Positions 1 to 12,712 of a DNA stretch of 64,000 nucleotides are shown one piece after another. The DNA comes from Spinacia oleracea (lineage: Eukaryota; Streptophyta; Magnoliopsida; Caryophyllales; Amaranthaceae). The stretch is taken from positions 28,212,247 to 28,276,246 of the forward strand of contig NC_079488.1 of NCBI RefSeq assembly GCF_020520425.1. Reading direction: 5' to 3'. A program made the position numbers and the translations under genes. Each line of letters opens with the position of its first letter. Position 1 is the stretch's first letter. Below the pieces are notes generated by a model. It worked only from the letters and a program-made list of their open reading frames with translations, did no database searches and had not been told where the DNA came from.

Positions 1-1126
1 CGCCCGAACCGAACAAGAACAAGTCTTTAGGACTCCAAGTGTCGTCCCTCCGTAGATAGTCCACAGCACGTCCGGATCCGCCTTAAGATTGACCAACTAG
101 AATCGCCCTTAAGGTACTATTATTTTCGGCTAAAATGGGCAAGAGTTATGGCTGATTTTTCTGCTTAAAAATCCTAGCTTTGAATACTTGAAAACTTATA
201 TATAAATAATGACCCCTAGGCCCTTATTTATAGAGGTACGGAAAAGGAATTGTAATCCTACTAGGATGTGGATTTGTTAATTAGAACTTTATTAGGACTC
301 TAAATAACAAAGCAATTCTAATAAGATTAGGATTTTAATCTTCGCACGAATCCTAATAGAATTAGGATTTCCCGTACACGCATCGTACAAGCCGTGCACC
401 CGCGTGCGTTGCGGCTCGCTGGGCGATGGCCTGGCTTCGTGCTGGGCCTTCGTCTAGCGGGCCTCGTCCGATGCTAATTCGTACGATACGCTTCCGATTA
501 AATTCCCGATTCCGGAATTCATTTCCGATACGAACAACATTTAATATTTCCGATTCCGGAATTAATTTCCGTTTCGAACAAATATTTAATATTTTCGTTT
601 CCGGAATTATTTTCCGATTCCGATAATATTTCCGTTTCTGACAATATTTCCGTTTTCGGAAATATTTCCGATTCCGGCAATATTTCCATTTCTGATAATA
701 TTTTTCCGATACGTACCATGTTTCCGTTTCCGGCAACATCTACGACTTGGATAATATTTATATTTCCGATACGATCCATATTTCCGTTTCCGGCAATATC
801 ATCGTTTCCGGAGTATTCATTTCTTGCCTGTGACGATCTCATCTCCCACTGAAACCAAGATCCGTCGATTCCGAATATCCATAGATGGAGTATTTAATGC
901 CATTAAATACTTGATCCGTTTACGTACTATTTGTGTGACCCTACGGGTTCAGTCAAGAGTAAGATGTGGATTAATATCATTAATTCCACTTGAACTGAAG
1001 CGGCCTCTAGCTAGGCATTCAGCTCACTTGATCTCACTGAATTATTAACTTGTTAATTAATACTGAACCGCATTTATTAGACTTAACATAGAATGCATAC
1101 TTGGACCAAGGGCATTATTTCCTTCA
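1..1126 (-). mobile_element. Copia family A LTR (minus), 5' LTR of an element off the left edge
   Basis: Read on the minus strand this begins TGAAGGAAATAATGCCC and matches the other family A LTRs in the window (15090, 25686, 27710, 36751, 45131 and 57777). By comparison with 57777-59165 about 134 bases of its inner end lie outside the window. No polypurine tract borders it at 1127, unlike the 3' LTR ending at 59165, so it is the 5' LTR of a minus-strand element, or a solo LTR. It carries the family's CGGAAA-rich repeat block (about 480-815) and a TATAAATA box (225-232, minus). It is inserted in CACTA0; accag at 1127-1131 would be the target duplication, but the partner is outside the window. 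Confidence 0.9.
225..232 (-). promoter_or_regulatory. LTR TATA box
   Basis: TATAAATA on the minus strand, at the same place as in the other family A LTRs. It is the likely core promoter of this LTR. Confidence 0.5.
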
Positions 1127-1599
1127 ACCAGACAATGAAGTATGGCAGACCTAAGAAGTTGATTAGATGTAGAGAGATATATGATCACGCAGTGGAAAGT
1201 CTTGGTATCTACCTACAACATGAATATGTAAGAATATAATCCACTCTAAATCCTAAACCAACTCAGCAAATTATGCCAGCAATAAAATTAATCAGAATTT
1301 TATTAGGCTTGGAATGGTTGAACTGTGTGATGGATGTAGGGTAGAGTGGTTGTAGTCCTGTAGAGTTCTTTTTTGGCAATGCATATGGTGAAAAGTTCAG
1401 CTTTCTAAAACAATTTAGCTCCCAGGTTATTATTGGCGGTTTTGTTTTTAAAGAACACTATTTTAGCACCCTGTGATACACTGATAAAATAAAATCTTTG
1501 TAAAACTTTAGCTTCTTCATATTTTCAAACATGGGTGAAAGTAATGATTCTTCTAGCTTTTTGTGTTTTATTTTTATCTTGTACACTTAATTTGTAGAA
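1127..1599. other. CACTA0 sequence upstream of the TNP2 gene, no recognised gene
   Basis: AT-rich, without a substantial ORF and without subterminal repeats of the kind seen at 50870-51238. It probably holds the promoter and 5' untranslated region of the TNP2 gene. I cannot point to a specific promoter element. Confidence 0.4.
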
Positions 1600-4500
1600 A
1601 TGGATCGAAGTTGGATATCAAATTCCAAACCTGGTGACCCGCGATATGAAGTTGGAATTAGGGATTTCATTAACTTTGTTGTTGAGCATGCTGGAGATCG
1701 TTCAAGGTTACCGTGCCCGTGTTTCAAATGCCATAATTTTCTATATAGACCGGTTGATGAAATTCTTGGTCATTTATGCAAGAATTCTTTTGATAAAACA
1801 TATACTCATTGGATATGGCATGGGGAAAATTATGAAGGAATCACTACTGGTAATTTTGGGAACAATGTTCATGAAAGTCCTAATGATGTTCAAGAATGTT
1901 CTAATCTTAATGAGGGTGGTAGATTAGGGGACACGATACGTTCAGCTCAAGATAAGTTTGATGAAAATCCTTCCGCGTTTCAAGATTTGTTAAAAGATTC
2001 TGAAATGCCGTTATACCCAGGTTGCAAAAAGTATACAAGATTATCTGCTGTAGTTAGATTATATAATGAGAAGGCGGGTCACGGTTTAACTGATAAGAGT
2101 TTTGAAGATATACTTGAAGTAGTCAAAGACTTCATTCCCGATGATAATGTGTTTCCAAGCCGTAATTATGAGGCTAAAAAGACATTGACCCCGATGGGCT
2201 TGCCTTACCAGAAAGTTCATGCTTGTCCTAATGATTGTGTACTATACCAACATGAAAATGAAACATTGGTAAATTGCCCAGTGTGCAATGCCTCACGTTA
2301 TAAAGAGAAGGAAGGGGTGCCGGCTAAGGTTTTATGGTATTTTCCTATAATTCCAAAATTTAAACGTCTTTTTTAGAATGAAAAGGTTGCAAAGAAGTTG
2401 ACATGGCATTACTATGGTCGGAATAAAAATGGGTTACTTAGACACCCAGTTGACTCGCCACAATGGAAGTTTATTGATGGAAAATTTCCCGAATTTCGCA
2501 AAGAAAAACGGAACTTACGCCTAGCATTGTCCACATACAGCATGAATCCATTTGGTTCCCTTAGTAGCACCCATAGTACTTGGCCAGTAATGTTGATTAC
2601 TTACAATCTACCTCTTTCGCTATTCATGAAACAAAAGCACGTGATGCTGTCATTGCTAATTTCTAGGCCAAAACAGCAGGAAATGACATTGATGTGTACT
2701 TGGTGCCCCTTATTGATGACTTGAAGATATTGTGGGACAAAGGTGTAGAAGTATTTGATGCACACCGAAATGAAATGTTTAACTTGAGAGCAATGATGTT
2801 TTGCACCATTCAGGATTATCCGGCATATGGTAATCTTTCAGGGTATACAGTGAAAGGGAAAACAGCATGTCCTGTTTGTGAGGATAGTATGGAGGGGAAA
2901 TGGTTATCTGCATCTAAAAAGACAGTTTACCTAGTACATCATAAATGGTTGCCTATTAATCATCTCTATCGCAAGAAGAGAAAGGCATTTGATGGTGAAC
3001 AAGAGTTTGAAGACGTCCAAGGGTGTTGACCGGTATAGAGGTGTTTGAAAAGGTTAAAGACATCAAGATTACCTTTAGGAAGAAGCATAAATCTGCCCTT
3101 GTGTAGAAGGGGTACAAGAAATGTTCTGTCTTTTGGCGCTTGCCTTATTGGAAATTCTTATTTGTCAGACATTGCTTAGATGTGATGCATATTGAGAAGA
3201 ATATTTGTGATAGCTTAGTTGGAACACTCTTGAATGTGCCTGGGAAGTCAAAAGATGGTGTCAGTCCTAGAGATGACTTGATGGATCTGGGCATTAGAAA
3301 AGAACTTCATGTTGTGGAGCGTAACACTACAGAGTATCTACCTCCGGCAGCTTATACACTTTCACAAAGAGAGAAAAAATATATGTTGTGAATGTTTAGC
3401 AGGAGTGAAAGTACCAGAGGGTTTTTCTTGAAACATTCGCAATCTTGTTTCATTGGAAAATTTAAAGCTTGTGGGTCTTAAGTCTCATGATTGTCATGTT
3501 TTGATGCAATATTTATTACTTGTGGCTATTCGATCCATTATCCGATTGTGTTCTTTCTTCAATGCGATGTACGAAAAAATCATTAACCCTAAAGACTTGG
3601 ATGATTGGGAAATTGAAATTGCTGTCATTATTTTCCAATTGGAGATGTTCTTTCCTCCTTCATTTTTTGATATCATGGTTCATTTGCCTATTCACTTGGT
3701 GAGAGAGGTAAGATATTGTGGGCCAGCTTATTTGAGAGCGCAATGGGCTTTTGAAAGGCAAATGAAAACTTATAAAGGATATGTCAAGAATGCCTATTAC
3801 CCTGAAGGTTGTATATATAGTTGAACGCCTCTTTTATGAAGATGTTGTTGGACATTGCAGTCAATATTTGAAAAATGCAAAGATAATCGGGATTCCTACA
3901 TCTCGACATAGTGGAAGAATGGAAGGAAAGGGGACCATAGGACAAAAAAAACTTGACTTGTCTTATGAAGAGTGGATCAAGGCCCACACATATATACTTT
4001 TCAACGAGGATGAAGTTTCACCATATGTTGAGAAGCACCTGGCTTATCTCAGATCCAAGAATCATAAGGGAAATCAGAAATCAATACTTAATGAGCATAA
4101 CAAATCATTTAGCAGTTGGTTAAAAGATCAAGTAATTAGGGAGCTTCAGAGTCCATCACATTCTATTTCTGATCGGCTTAAGAGTTTAGGCCAAGGTCCC
4201 AATTTCAGAGCATCCTTTTATTCTGGATATGTTTATGATGGTTACACATTTTACACTAAGGAACAAGATGGAGTTAGTACTATGCAGAATAGTGGTGTAG
4301 CTGTGGAAGCCGAAGCTTTGCATTTTGCTAGTGCTAAAGACAATTCTCCTGCCTATGGAAAAATGTGTTACTATGGGGTCATTCACCAGATATGTGGGTT
4401 GCAATATATTAATTTTACAATTCCAGTTTTTTCGATGCAAATAGATTGACAACAACAATGGAGTTGATTGTGAAGATAGAGGGTTTACTTTAGTTAATTT

Positions 4501-4647
4501 TGACAAGCTTGGTCATGAAGAGGATCCTTACATATTAGTTAGTCAGGTAAGACATGTGTTTTACATAATTGATGTTGTGGATAAGAAAAAGGCAGTTGTT
4601 ATAAAGCCAAGGCCTCGACATGACATTGGTGACTACGAGGATTATGA

Positions 4648-4690
<43 letters not shown>

Positions 4691-4852
4691 ATTGAGTTGG
4701 AGGAAAACCCTAACACCAAGGTGGTACACGTTGAGGATGATTGTTTTGATGATTCATCGATATATGTACGTGTTGATCACGAAGAAGGGATAGAAGTTTG
4801 TAAAAGTGATGATGAGGGTGCATCTAAGAAACGTCGTCGGAAAAAAAAATAA
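1600..4852 (+). pseudogene. TNP2-type CACTA transposase, broken
   Basis: CACTA transposases cut and rejoin the element ends in the nucleus. The start at 1600 opens the N-terminal transposase-associated domain (WISNSKPGDPRYEVG, then the C-P-C-x2-C of PCPCFKCHN). The transposase_21 region follows (TWHYYGRNKNGLLRHP; PLIDDLKILWDKGVE; LPYWKFLFVRHCLDVMHIEK). Next come a DUF4218-like region (about 3453-3830, LKSHDCHVLMQYL and FPPSFFDIMVHLP), its extension, and a DUF4216-like end (YYGVIHQICGLQYINF near 4370; GFTLVNFDKLGHEEDPYIL near 4480). The tail has an Asp run and a basic KKRRRKKK end that could be a nuclear signal. It is not functional: an in-frame TAG at 2374-2376 and at least five frame changes (near 2690, 3030-3140, 3390-3450, 3800 and 4450). 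A few could be unrecognised introns, but most fall inside conserved domains. It lies about 350 bp upstream of the second CACTA0 gene on the same strand. Confidence 0.88.
4652..4690 (+). repeat. (GAT)13 microsatellite encoding poly-Asp
   Basis: Thirteen GAT units in frame near the C-terminus of the TNP2 pseudogene, giving a run of 13 aspartates inside a longer acidic stretch. The antisense poly-Ile ORF is an artefact of this repeat. Confidence 0.95.
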
Positions 4853-5206
4853 GGTGTGATAAAATGACAGGTGGATCTAATTTTTTGAATATCCCCCATT
4901 TTTTATCTCTCAAGTTTTCTAAAGTTTTCTCTCACACATAGGACATGCTTTCTTGTACACAATCCCCACACCCTGGCAAACCTCAAACATGTTTTATATT
5001 ACTATTTTGGTACGTGAAACCTATGATTGTAATTTTAGCAACACGCTCTTATGTTTTATTATGCATACTTTTAATAGATATTATGTTTGTTATGCAGGTT
5101 TTCACTAAAAATAATATTTCATTGCTTATCCATACTACATACATACTTCAGGATCCTTGCTTAATTCAAAGTGCTTAACTTATAAATATTTCATTTTTGT
5201 AGGATC
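4853..5206. other. Spacer between the two CACTA0 genes
   Basis: AT-rich, no recognised gene. A likely splice acceptor (tttttgtag, ending at 5202) lies just before the ATG at 5207, so the next gene may have an untranslated first exon here. Confidence 0.4.
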
Positions 5207-6682
5207 ATGGCTAGAAAGATACATCGAGTACACCCACCTCAGAATGATGTAACTAATGAAGATGAAGATGGAGATGATTCTGATGTTGAACAAACTAGGC
5301 GTGAGGATGAGAGGGGTCGAACTGTGCTTGCTGAGGTGGGAGATTCAATCAAAAAAGGGCATAAAATCCCTTTAGAGTGGGATCAAGTTACCAAAATACC
5401 ATGCGGAGATCATAAAGATACCTTTTCCACATATCTCGGTGTAATTGCTCATGATAGAATATGCATCACCTATAAATCATGGAAGGATGTTCCTAGAGAA
5501 GTCCAAAATGTAGTGTTTGAATCGGTTAAGGTAAATACATATTACCTAATTAGTGCATGTTAACAACTTAAACTTTATACAGTGTTAATAATAATTTGTG
5601 GTAACAATGTTGAATGATGCAGAAAGGGTTCATAGTGTTAGAAGAGCGCAAAGAATATATCTTGAGGCAAGCTGATAATCGGTGGAGAGCTTTCAAGACT
5701 AGGCTAAGAAAAAAGTGAATGTACCATTAAAAAAACTGGAAGGCTAAGAAAGAAGCCACCTGTCAAATATCCTTGGATAGATCAAGCAATTTGGGACAAG
5801 TTTCTTACATGGAGTACTTCTGATGAGTTTAAGGTATTATTTGATTATCATTTTTTTTAAAGTAAGAAATATATTGACTTCCATAATAGGTACACCTGAC
5901 AACAGTAATATAAATATTTCCTATGTTTATTTTTAGAAGAAGTGTAGTACTAGTTGACATATCAACTGAGAACCGTAATTTCCTTCCCAACTTTTCCTTC
6001 TCAATGTATATAGTTCTAAAACAATTAGATATGTGCTTCTACTAACTGTGAACCATAATTTTTTTTAAAGGAGAAGAGTGAAGAAGGTCGACAACGGTCA
6101 AACCTTAAGACGTCAAGCTATAGAGGTGGACGACTTGGGTACCAATATTATAGAGACGAGATAGTAAGTTTGAGTTTTGAACTATAGTATTATAGCTATT
6201 TCTTGATTTAGTGTGGTGTTTGTGTCAGGTCATAATAACTAATTTAAGCCATGTGGGGTCAATCTATAACATGTATTCATTAAGTTTCTTTTCAGTTTGA
6301 TGAATATTAAGACTTCTAGTGTGTACTAATTGTCTATCCACTCATCTATCAATGACTTAATAATTTATTCATTGTAAATGCCAGGCAAAAGAATTTCTGG
6401 CGAAAGGGATCCATGTCGATCAGATTCCCAGACACGAGTCTTGGTTACGAGCTCATGCAGTTGTGAAAAACGGAATATACATATTCAATAACCCAATTGA
6501 TCAAGTGACCGCTAATGCAATTGTAAGTATTTTTCTTGGCAACAAAAAAATAGTTGTACACAATTTATTACCAAAATAGTTATGGCTTTGTCTGCTTTGA
6601 TTCTTTTTGGGTGGGACAATTTCTGATATTGTTTAATTACTTAATTTCCTTCATGTCTATTACTGTGTTTATACACTTGGTT

Positions 6683-6768
6683 GGGGAAGTATAGTTATCT
6701 AAGCTTGGAAGGCCTTATCTGAAATTAGAGGTACATCTTCACAGGGGGAAGTATAGTTATCTAAGCTT
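6683..6768. repeat. 24-bp direct repeat, two copies
   Basis: The 24-mer starting GGGGAAGTATAGTTATC and ending AAGCTT occurs at 6683-6706 and 6745-6768, 38 bp apart. Confidence 0.9.
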
Positions 6769-7267
6769 AGGTTTAGTTGTATCCCCCCTGGTTCTTTATC
6801 TAGTATTATCAAAAAGACGAATACAGGACTCACAATTAGGCGAATTTCAATAGAATTCAAGTCATGACTTTAATTTCAATATGATCATACCAAGTAATCC
6901 CACTTAGAGTTTAATAATGCAATAGAAGATAGAAGAATTAGTGTTGATACTTTAATTAAATCCTGGAAGTATAGAACATAATCTAAAATTGACTGAACTA
7001 TTAAATCACAAGTGGCTTATCAGATATATATATATAAAAACTAAAGAACTGATGCAAGATACAGTTCTTGGGTATTTTAAAGCCGGTCTGAACTACCATA
7101 TCTTATATCTTATGAATAATGTGAGTCATCTGTATCTGATACATGAACCAAACATTAAGAATAGGAGATTAATCAATTTGGCTAATGTAAACCAAATATA
7201 GGTATTAAAAACTGGAAAACCAATGGCAAAACACGGAAGCTACTAGCATAGAAGAGCTAAAACATAA

Positions 7268-7284
7268 GGGGGGGGGGGGGGGGG
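7268..7284. repeat. Poly-G run (17 G)
   Basis: Seventeen consecutive G in an AT-rich intron. Its length is prone to sequencing error. Confidence 0.85.
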
Positions 7285-10200
7285 TAAAGACTCTAGAATT
7301 CATACAATGATAGTGAAATAGTTCAGAGGCTACAAGTCATAACTTGCATTTATTATTCAGACTTTTCTGTAGCTAAAGTGAGAAATCTGGTGATATCAAC
7401 ACATCCAAATAAGTGTATTTGCTAATAGAACCTGCTGAGCATCTATTCCCAATCTGTGTATTCACTACTCACTAGTGTGTCTTGCCCCCCAGAATTGAAC
7501 TTCAGAGTCCTACATTAAGATTATAGTATATAAAGTAACTTATCATTGTTTTTGTACATCAGAAATACCTAATTACCCCGAAACACACGCAGTTAGAGAA
7601 AATGGTCAGCTGGCCTTATTTCTTAGTTGGGCCATCATTTTCATTATCGCAGTCTACAGTTTTCCAGCCCGCTACGTCATTTCCATTAATGTACCAACTC
7701 AGATGGAAAGTTGCGGTGCCTACAAAAATTGGGAATTGGAAGTAAAAGGACCTTGCAGATTTATCTTAAGATATCTGTGTCGGCAGTTTAGCCAAGAAGG
7801 TAATTAAGTGATTTATACATTGAAAAGACTTATTCTGGCTAGATCATCTTTGATAAGTCCAAAACTTCTTTCAGTATATTAGTTTGATACTTCTAAGCCA
7901 CAAACTTTTCAGTCATGGACCAAGTCAGAGAAAAATCTAGTGCCTATCATATTTTTGTTCCAGATTAGTTGAACACTTGAACATACCTCTCCGTGCACGT
8001 TTATGCTCCATTTCATCCATAAGAAACCAAAAAAGAAAAAAGAAGGGAAAGGGTTTCCTAAATACATTCCCTTCCTGAATCCTAGATAGTTGATTCCACT
8101 ATGAAACTCCACAAGGTTGCACGTGGGACTCTGGAACTCAGTTGACTATAAGTGTGGATAGCACCAGGAAAAAAAAAGTAATCTGTGCAGAAAACCTCTT
8201 CTGTAAAAGCAAAATAGATATAAGGAAACTGCAGTAATTGATTGCAACGATCAGGCAGAAGAGGCATCTCAGGCAGCAGAAACCTGCATAATGATCGGTC
8301 TACATAACTAGAGAGGCTACCAATCCATGCTAACTTTTGTAGCCAGGCTAAAGAACAATAAACAAATGCACCATAATGAAAATCTATACAACAATAATAT
8401 TATTTCCTAGATGGCTAAAACAGATCACAAAATCTCCTATCAGCAATAACCCTAATCAGTTATCACCCACCTTTATTGTCATGGATAATTCTACTTTTTT
8501 TGAGGTGTTGATTAATATTTAGGATGAATAATTCAGTTTTAAATACGTCAGCATTTACCGACTACCTACACGGCTACACTCCCTCTTAAATATACTAATC
8601 GACTAGTTGTTACATTGTCGTAATTCGTATCCCTTAGATGTTTCACATATTCTCAATGCATTATCTTTGCGAACATAGCATAAGTCTTGTTCTCTTCACA
8701 TGATTTAGTATGATTCATCTAGTTTATGAGCTGATCTGGTTTGGTTTAATGGTTTATGAGCTGATCAAATTTGACAAAAAATGGCAGAATTTCAAGTTTA
8801 AAAAGAAGATATGCATTACAATTTGGTAATCAAGAATATTGAAAAGATAAATTAGTAGAACAAAATTAAGGTTTATGATGAACTCTTGTTCTCCAAGTCT
8901 GCTTTTTTTATATTATGCATATGATTATATAAACTTGTGTTGTTATCATACCCTACATTTATTTGGTTTGGTTGCTCTTTATTGATGTCAGAATGATTTG
9001 AAAGCTCAGGCAGAAAGAGGTGAAGTTATTTTTCATAGTCGTCGTGATGATATTTTGGCAAGAGCACTGAAAAAGAAAGAGCGTGGTGGATGTGTAAGAG
9101 GTGTTGGGTCTGGTATCACAAATAAGCAGTATTTTGGGTATAACAAACCAATACCACCTAGCCATATGCTTTCCCAAATCACATCTTTGAGGTCGGAGAT
9201 GGGGGCAATGAGAAAACAACAGAATCTTGTAATGTCTTTTTTTGGCAACAATCCTTAACCCAGAGCAAGTGAAGCAATTACAACAATTACAAAGTATTGG
9301 TGTTGGTCGTCAACTTGGTGATGTTGGTGGTAAAATTAATCATTTGAGTGACTACAACAATGTACAATTTGATGGTATTCATGGCCACTCACAGAGTTTT
9401 GGAGATCAAGGGTTGAGTGGTGCTCAAACTTCTAATTTAGATAACTCAGGGAACAATAATGGTTTTTTTACCCAACTACTAACTGGTGGTATTAGAGGTC
9501 AGGGATAAGTTGTCTACAGCCCTGAAGGACATCGGGAAACTCGACCTATAGCTCAACAGAAGGAGCCACAGCAGCTAGACAAGGAGTTAGAGCAGGAACC
9601 TTACCGTGTTTCTTGGCCTAATCAACTTTAATCTCCGCAAAACATGCACTCTAGTGTTCATTGGCCAGAGACATATGACCCTTTGCCACTTAGTGACCTT
9701 CCTGATCTGCCTGAGGTATTGTTGCATCTGTGATTTTCAAATGTAATATTTCTATTAAAAGGAAATATTAACCTTTATGATCCTCTTTGCATTATTCTCT
9801 TACCAAATGCATTTCTTTGTGTTTAATAAAAAAGGGTATGCATGATTGTTGCTTGGCGATCGAGGATAACAAAAAAATCAAGATTGTTGCAATTGGACAA
9901 GTTTACATACCGGGAGAAAAAATAGTGGTGAAGAATCACTTTTTTGACGTGTCCTCTGAAAACCGCCGGGTCTCCATAACTGACGATGTCGATCCGACTG
10001 CACTACTACCATGTCCTGTGATGGGGTTCTTATTCGTTTGTGAAGCGAAGGATACTTTTGTTCCATGGCCAACAAACTTGATTTTTCCAAAGAAAAAGGT
10101 ATGCACACTTTATGCATTTATATAGGCCAAATTACCAAATTGGTATAAAAAAAAAGAATAGTTTATACCAAATTGGTATTGAAAAAAACTCTAGCCACAT

Positions 10201-11234
10201 TAAACTCTTCTTTTTTTATACCAATCGGGTTTTGTCCCATTTATATAATATGGAGTATATGTAGAATGCTTTTTTTTTAACAGTAAGTAGTATAATTGAG
10301 TAAAGATACATTTATGACCTATCATCTTGTTTAATCCTACTTACAAGAGTGTTGGGAACCAACACTGTGTTTTATCGTGATCATTTTAATTATAATGAGC
10401 ATAACAAATCATATACCGTTATCATTTTTATTAACTTATCGTGTGTCTGTATCATAAAGTTGGACAAGCAAGTAGAAGATACAGAAGTTACCCCTTCATT
10501 GCAATCTCCGACATCATATACATCATCCGATACATCATCTAGAAAAAAGTATGTCATCGATGAAGCGGATCGTGCAAAAGTGTCATCTGGTTTGTTGCAA
10601 GTGTTCATGAATAAAGCTATGGGAATGAAAAAAAGGGATGAAAACATCATACTTACAATCCCTTATAGCGTATTCTACAATGAGACAGAAGCTAGGCTTG
10701 ATTATGAAGAAATACTTGATTGGTGCTTCCAAAAGGAGATTGGAGCATCTCACATGTCAATTTTCATGAGGTTTGTGCCTAGATAACACTTTCAGTTCTT
10801 TGCCTCTTTGTCTAAAGTGAACTAGTTGTATCAGTTCAAATGATACATATATTTTGATGTGCAAGGTACCTGAGCAAAATGTGTCAAAAGGAGAGTGTAG
10901 CAGGGATGTATGGATTTTGTGATGTCAATTTTCTTTCTCCGTTAACACCAGCAGAAGAGGAAGCTAGCTCTGACTATTTGTCAAATGTTTTTGGGTGCAA
11001 TGGAGGCAAGAATATTAATCAACTGTTTTTTAAGCCATACCATGAAAAGTAAGTTGTTTGCCTATGATCTTATCTTATACTTATTTATTCCAAAGAAGAG
11101 GTTATATTACTGCATTTAAGAAATGTTAACTTGGGCATATTCATAAGACTTTCATCCAAGAAACTGAAGATTTAAAGACCAAGCTTTCGTGTTGGCCACC
11201 TTTGGCAGAACCAACTTGCTGCTCTTTGTATTTT

Positions 11235-11627
11235 TCAACTTTCTGCAGCACTAGCATAAGCCTCAAAAGCCTTGACACAATCTGAATTCTCCATGTCAAA
11301 GAATTTGTCCAGCAAAACAGCTAGAACCTCACATATATCAGCATAAAGCTTGAAACTTTCCCTCACAACTGGGGATAAAGCAACGAGTATCATCCTGCTA
11401 TTCTTTTCCATTCCAGTTGGCCTACATGCTAAGAAACGATCTAAAAGCCTCTGCAGGTGACTCATCTTTGCAAAAATCCTCTCGGGCATCCAATCCCTTA
11501 ATGGAGTGACAACCTTATCTTCCTCCCGGCCGTTTGATTCACCAACATCCCCAAATGACCTAGTCCTCCTCATTTTAGGCTCATCCTTAAACTCCCCATA
11601 ATCATAATCAATCCTTAAAGTCCACAC
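11235..11627 (-). pseudogene. Captured fragment of an ANTH-domain clathrin-assembly (AP180-like) gene
   Basis: The 130-residue minus-strand reading carries a long stretch typical of plant ANTH clathrin-assembly proteins, which bind phosphoinositides and help build endocytic clathrin coats: TPLRDWMPERIFAKMSHLQR, then RFLACRPTGMEKNSRM, FKLYADICEVLAVLLDKFF and CVKAFEAYASAA. The similarity stops at AYASAA and a stop follows at once, which marks one breakpoint. The other is near the start, around YDYGEFKDEPK. The family is usually several hundred residues long, so this is one internal piece. It is antisense to the Ulp1 gene and sits in its intron, so it is best read as transduplication by the CACTA. 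The reading frame is open across the fragment, which suggests recent capture or selection. It has no promoter of its own that I can see. Confidence 0.8.
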
Positions 11628-12106
11628 ACTAGTTCACAAAAACAACCAAATATAACTGTATTATAACAATCAAACTTAATTTTTACAAAAATAACATAAC
11701 TGTATTATAAAAACAAGAACCAATTCTTTTCACCCACAAAATTAATCCCCAAATCAAACTACTATTCAAAGCAGAATTGCAGCTAGCAAGTATTCCAGAT
11801 TAACCCAACAGTTAGACAAGCAGCAGCCACGATAGAACAACCACCAGCAAATACTTGTGCTCCTAACTGTACAGGCAGCAAAACTCCACACAACAAGAAA
11901 AAAACAGCAGTACATCAACAAAAAGATCACACACTGCAAACTGAAAACCAAAACGTAGCAGCTACACAACCAATTTAGCAACAGCCTACAACCAGAAATA
12001 CAGTAAGTGTAGCTACACTTACATTTATAATTCCAACAATTATGAGATTTCTCTCTAAATCCATATACAAACCCCTGCATCAACAATAAAAAGTAAGATC
12101 GATTTG

Positions 12107-12163
12107 GTAGAGTAATCGAATTAGTAGAGCAATCGAAATAGTAGAGCAATCGAAATAGTAGAG
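12107..12163. repeat. 17-bp tandem repeat, about 3.4 copies
   Basis: Unit GTAGAGCAATCGAAATA, starting at 12107, 12124, 12141 and 12158. Confidence 0.85.
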
Positions 12164-12442
12164 AAAATTTAAATGACGAAACAAAATCAAACATGAAACC
12201 CTAACATAAATCAATACTAACAAATTAAAAATAAAAAATTTAATTCAAACATAACTGAGAATGAAATGGAGATGGGGGTCTACCTGTTGGATGAAGTGGA
12301 GAACAAGGGGAGGAGAAAGCTAATAGGGCGGCTAGAGAAGGTAATTTAGGCGACATTTAACTAAATCTCGGCTAAAACTACATTTTAGAACGATGTACAC
12401 GGGCTTAGGTGGCATTCGGGATAAATACACAATACATAATTC

Positions 12443-12472
12443 AGGAAACTGCATATTAGGAAACTGCATATT
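12443..12472. repeat. 15-bp tandem duplication
   Basis: Unit AGGAAACTGCATATT, two copies in tandem. Confidence 0.85.
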
Positions 12473-12712
12473 ATAGCTCTTGTGCAGGCACTTTGTATAT
12501 CAACCCCTCTTGTGAGCAAACTAGGAAACATAGTGTTACCTGCGGGAGAGGAGCGGTAGGAACCACTTGCCCTCTTGGCTGCGTTTCTCAAGGGTTAGCA
12601 GACGTCATGGGAAAATAACCCAACAGCAAATGAATACCTCAGTACTGATTTTCTTGGAAATGCCACTTTCATCACTATTTCTAGCTTTTCTTTACTAATT
12701 AATTTTGTGCAG

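Larger units (their letters stand above)
6523..8991. other. Large intron of the transposase/Ulp1 gene, unrecognised filler
   Basis: 2.47 kb between exons 4 and 5, much longer than the gene's other introns except 11049-12712. It holds a 24-bp direct repeat, a G17 run and only short meaningless ORFs. I see no LTR, CACTA or Helitron ends and no target duplication, but an old degraded insertion is plausible. Confidence 0.5.
11049..12712. other. 1.66-kb Ulp1 intron holding captured sequence
   Basis: The donor at 11049 and acceptor at 12712 join the flanking Ulp1 exons in phase, ending the earlier exon with FFKPYHE and opening the next with KHWMLAVI after one shared codon. Inside is an antisense clathrin-assembly gene fragment (11235-11627). 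The rest is unrecognised: about 11640-12240 is AT-rich with the 17-bp tandem repeat, and 12240-12600 has a GC-richer stretch with a 15-bp tandem repeat. Confidence 0.65.

Noticed and set aside
824..1048. 74-residue ORF repeated in every LTR (25764, 27788, 36829, 45209, 58863)
   Set aside because: It lies entirely inside LTRs on the antisense strand. Conservation follows from the DNA repeat, and there is no sign of coding selection.
4535..4729. Poly-isoleucine ORF
   Set aside because: Antisense of the (GAT)13 poly-Asp tract.
11766..12194. 142-residue Cys/Phe-rich minus-strand ORF
   Set aside because: No recognisable domain. It continues past the ANTH fragment with unlike composition and overlaps the 17-bp tandem repeat.
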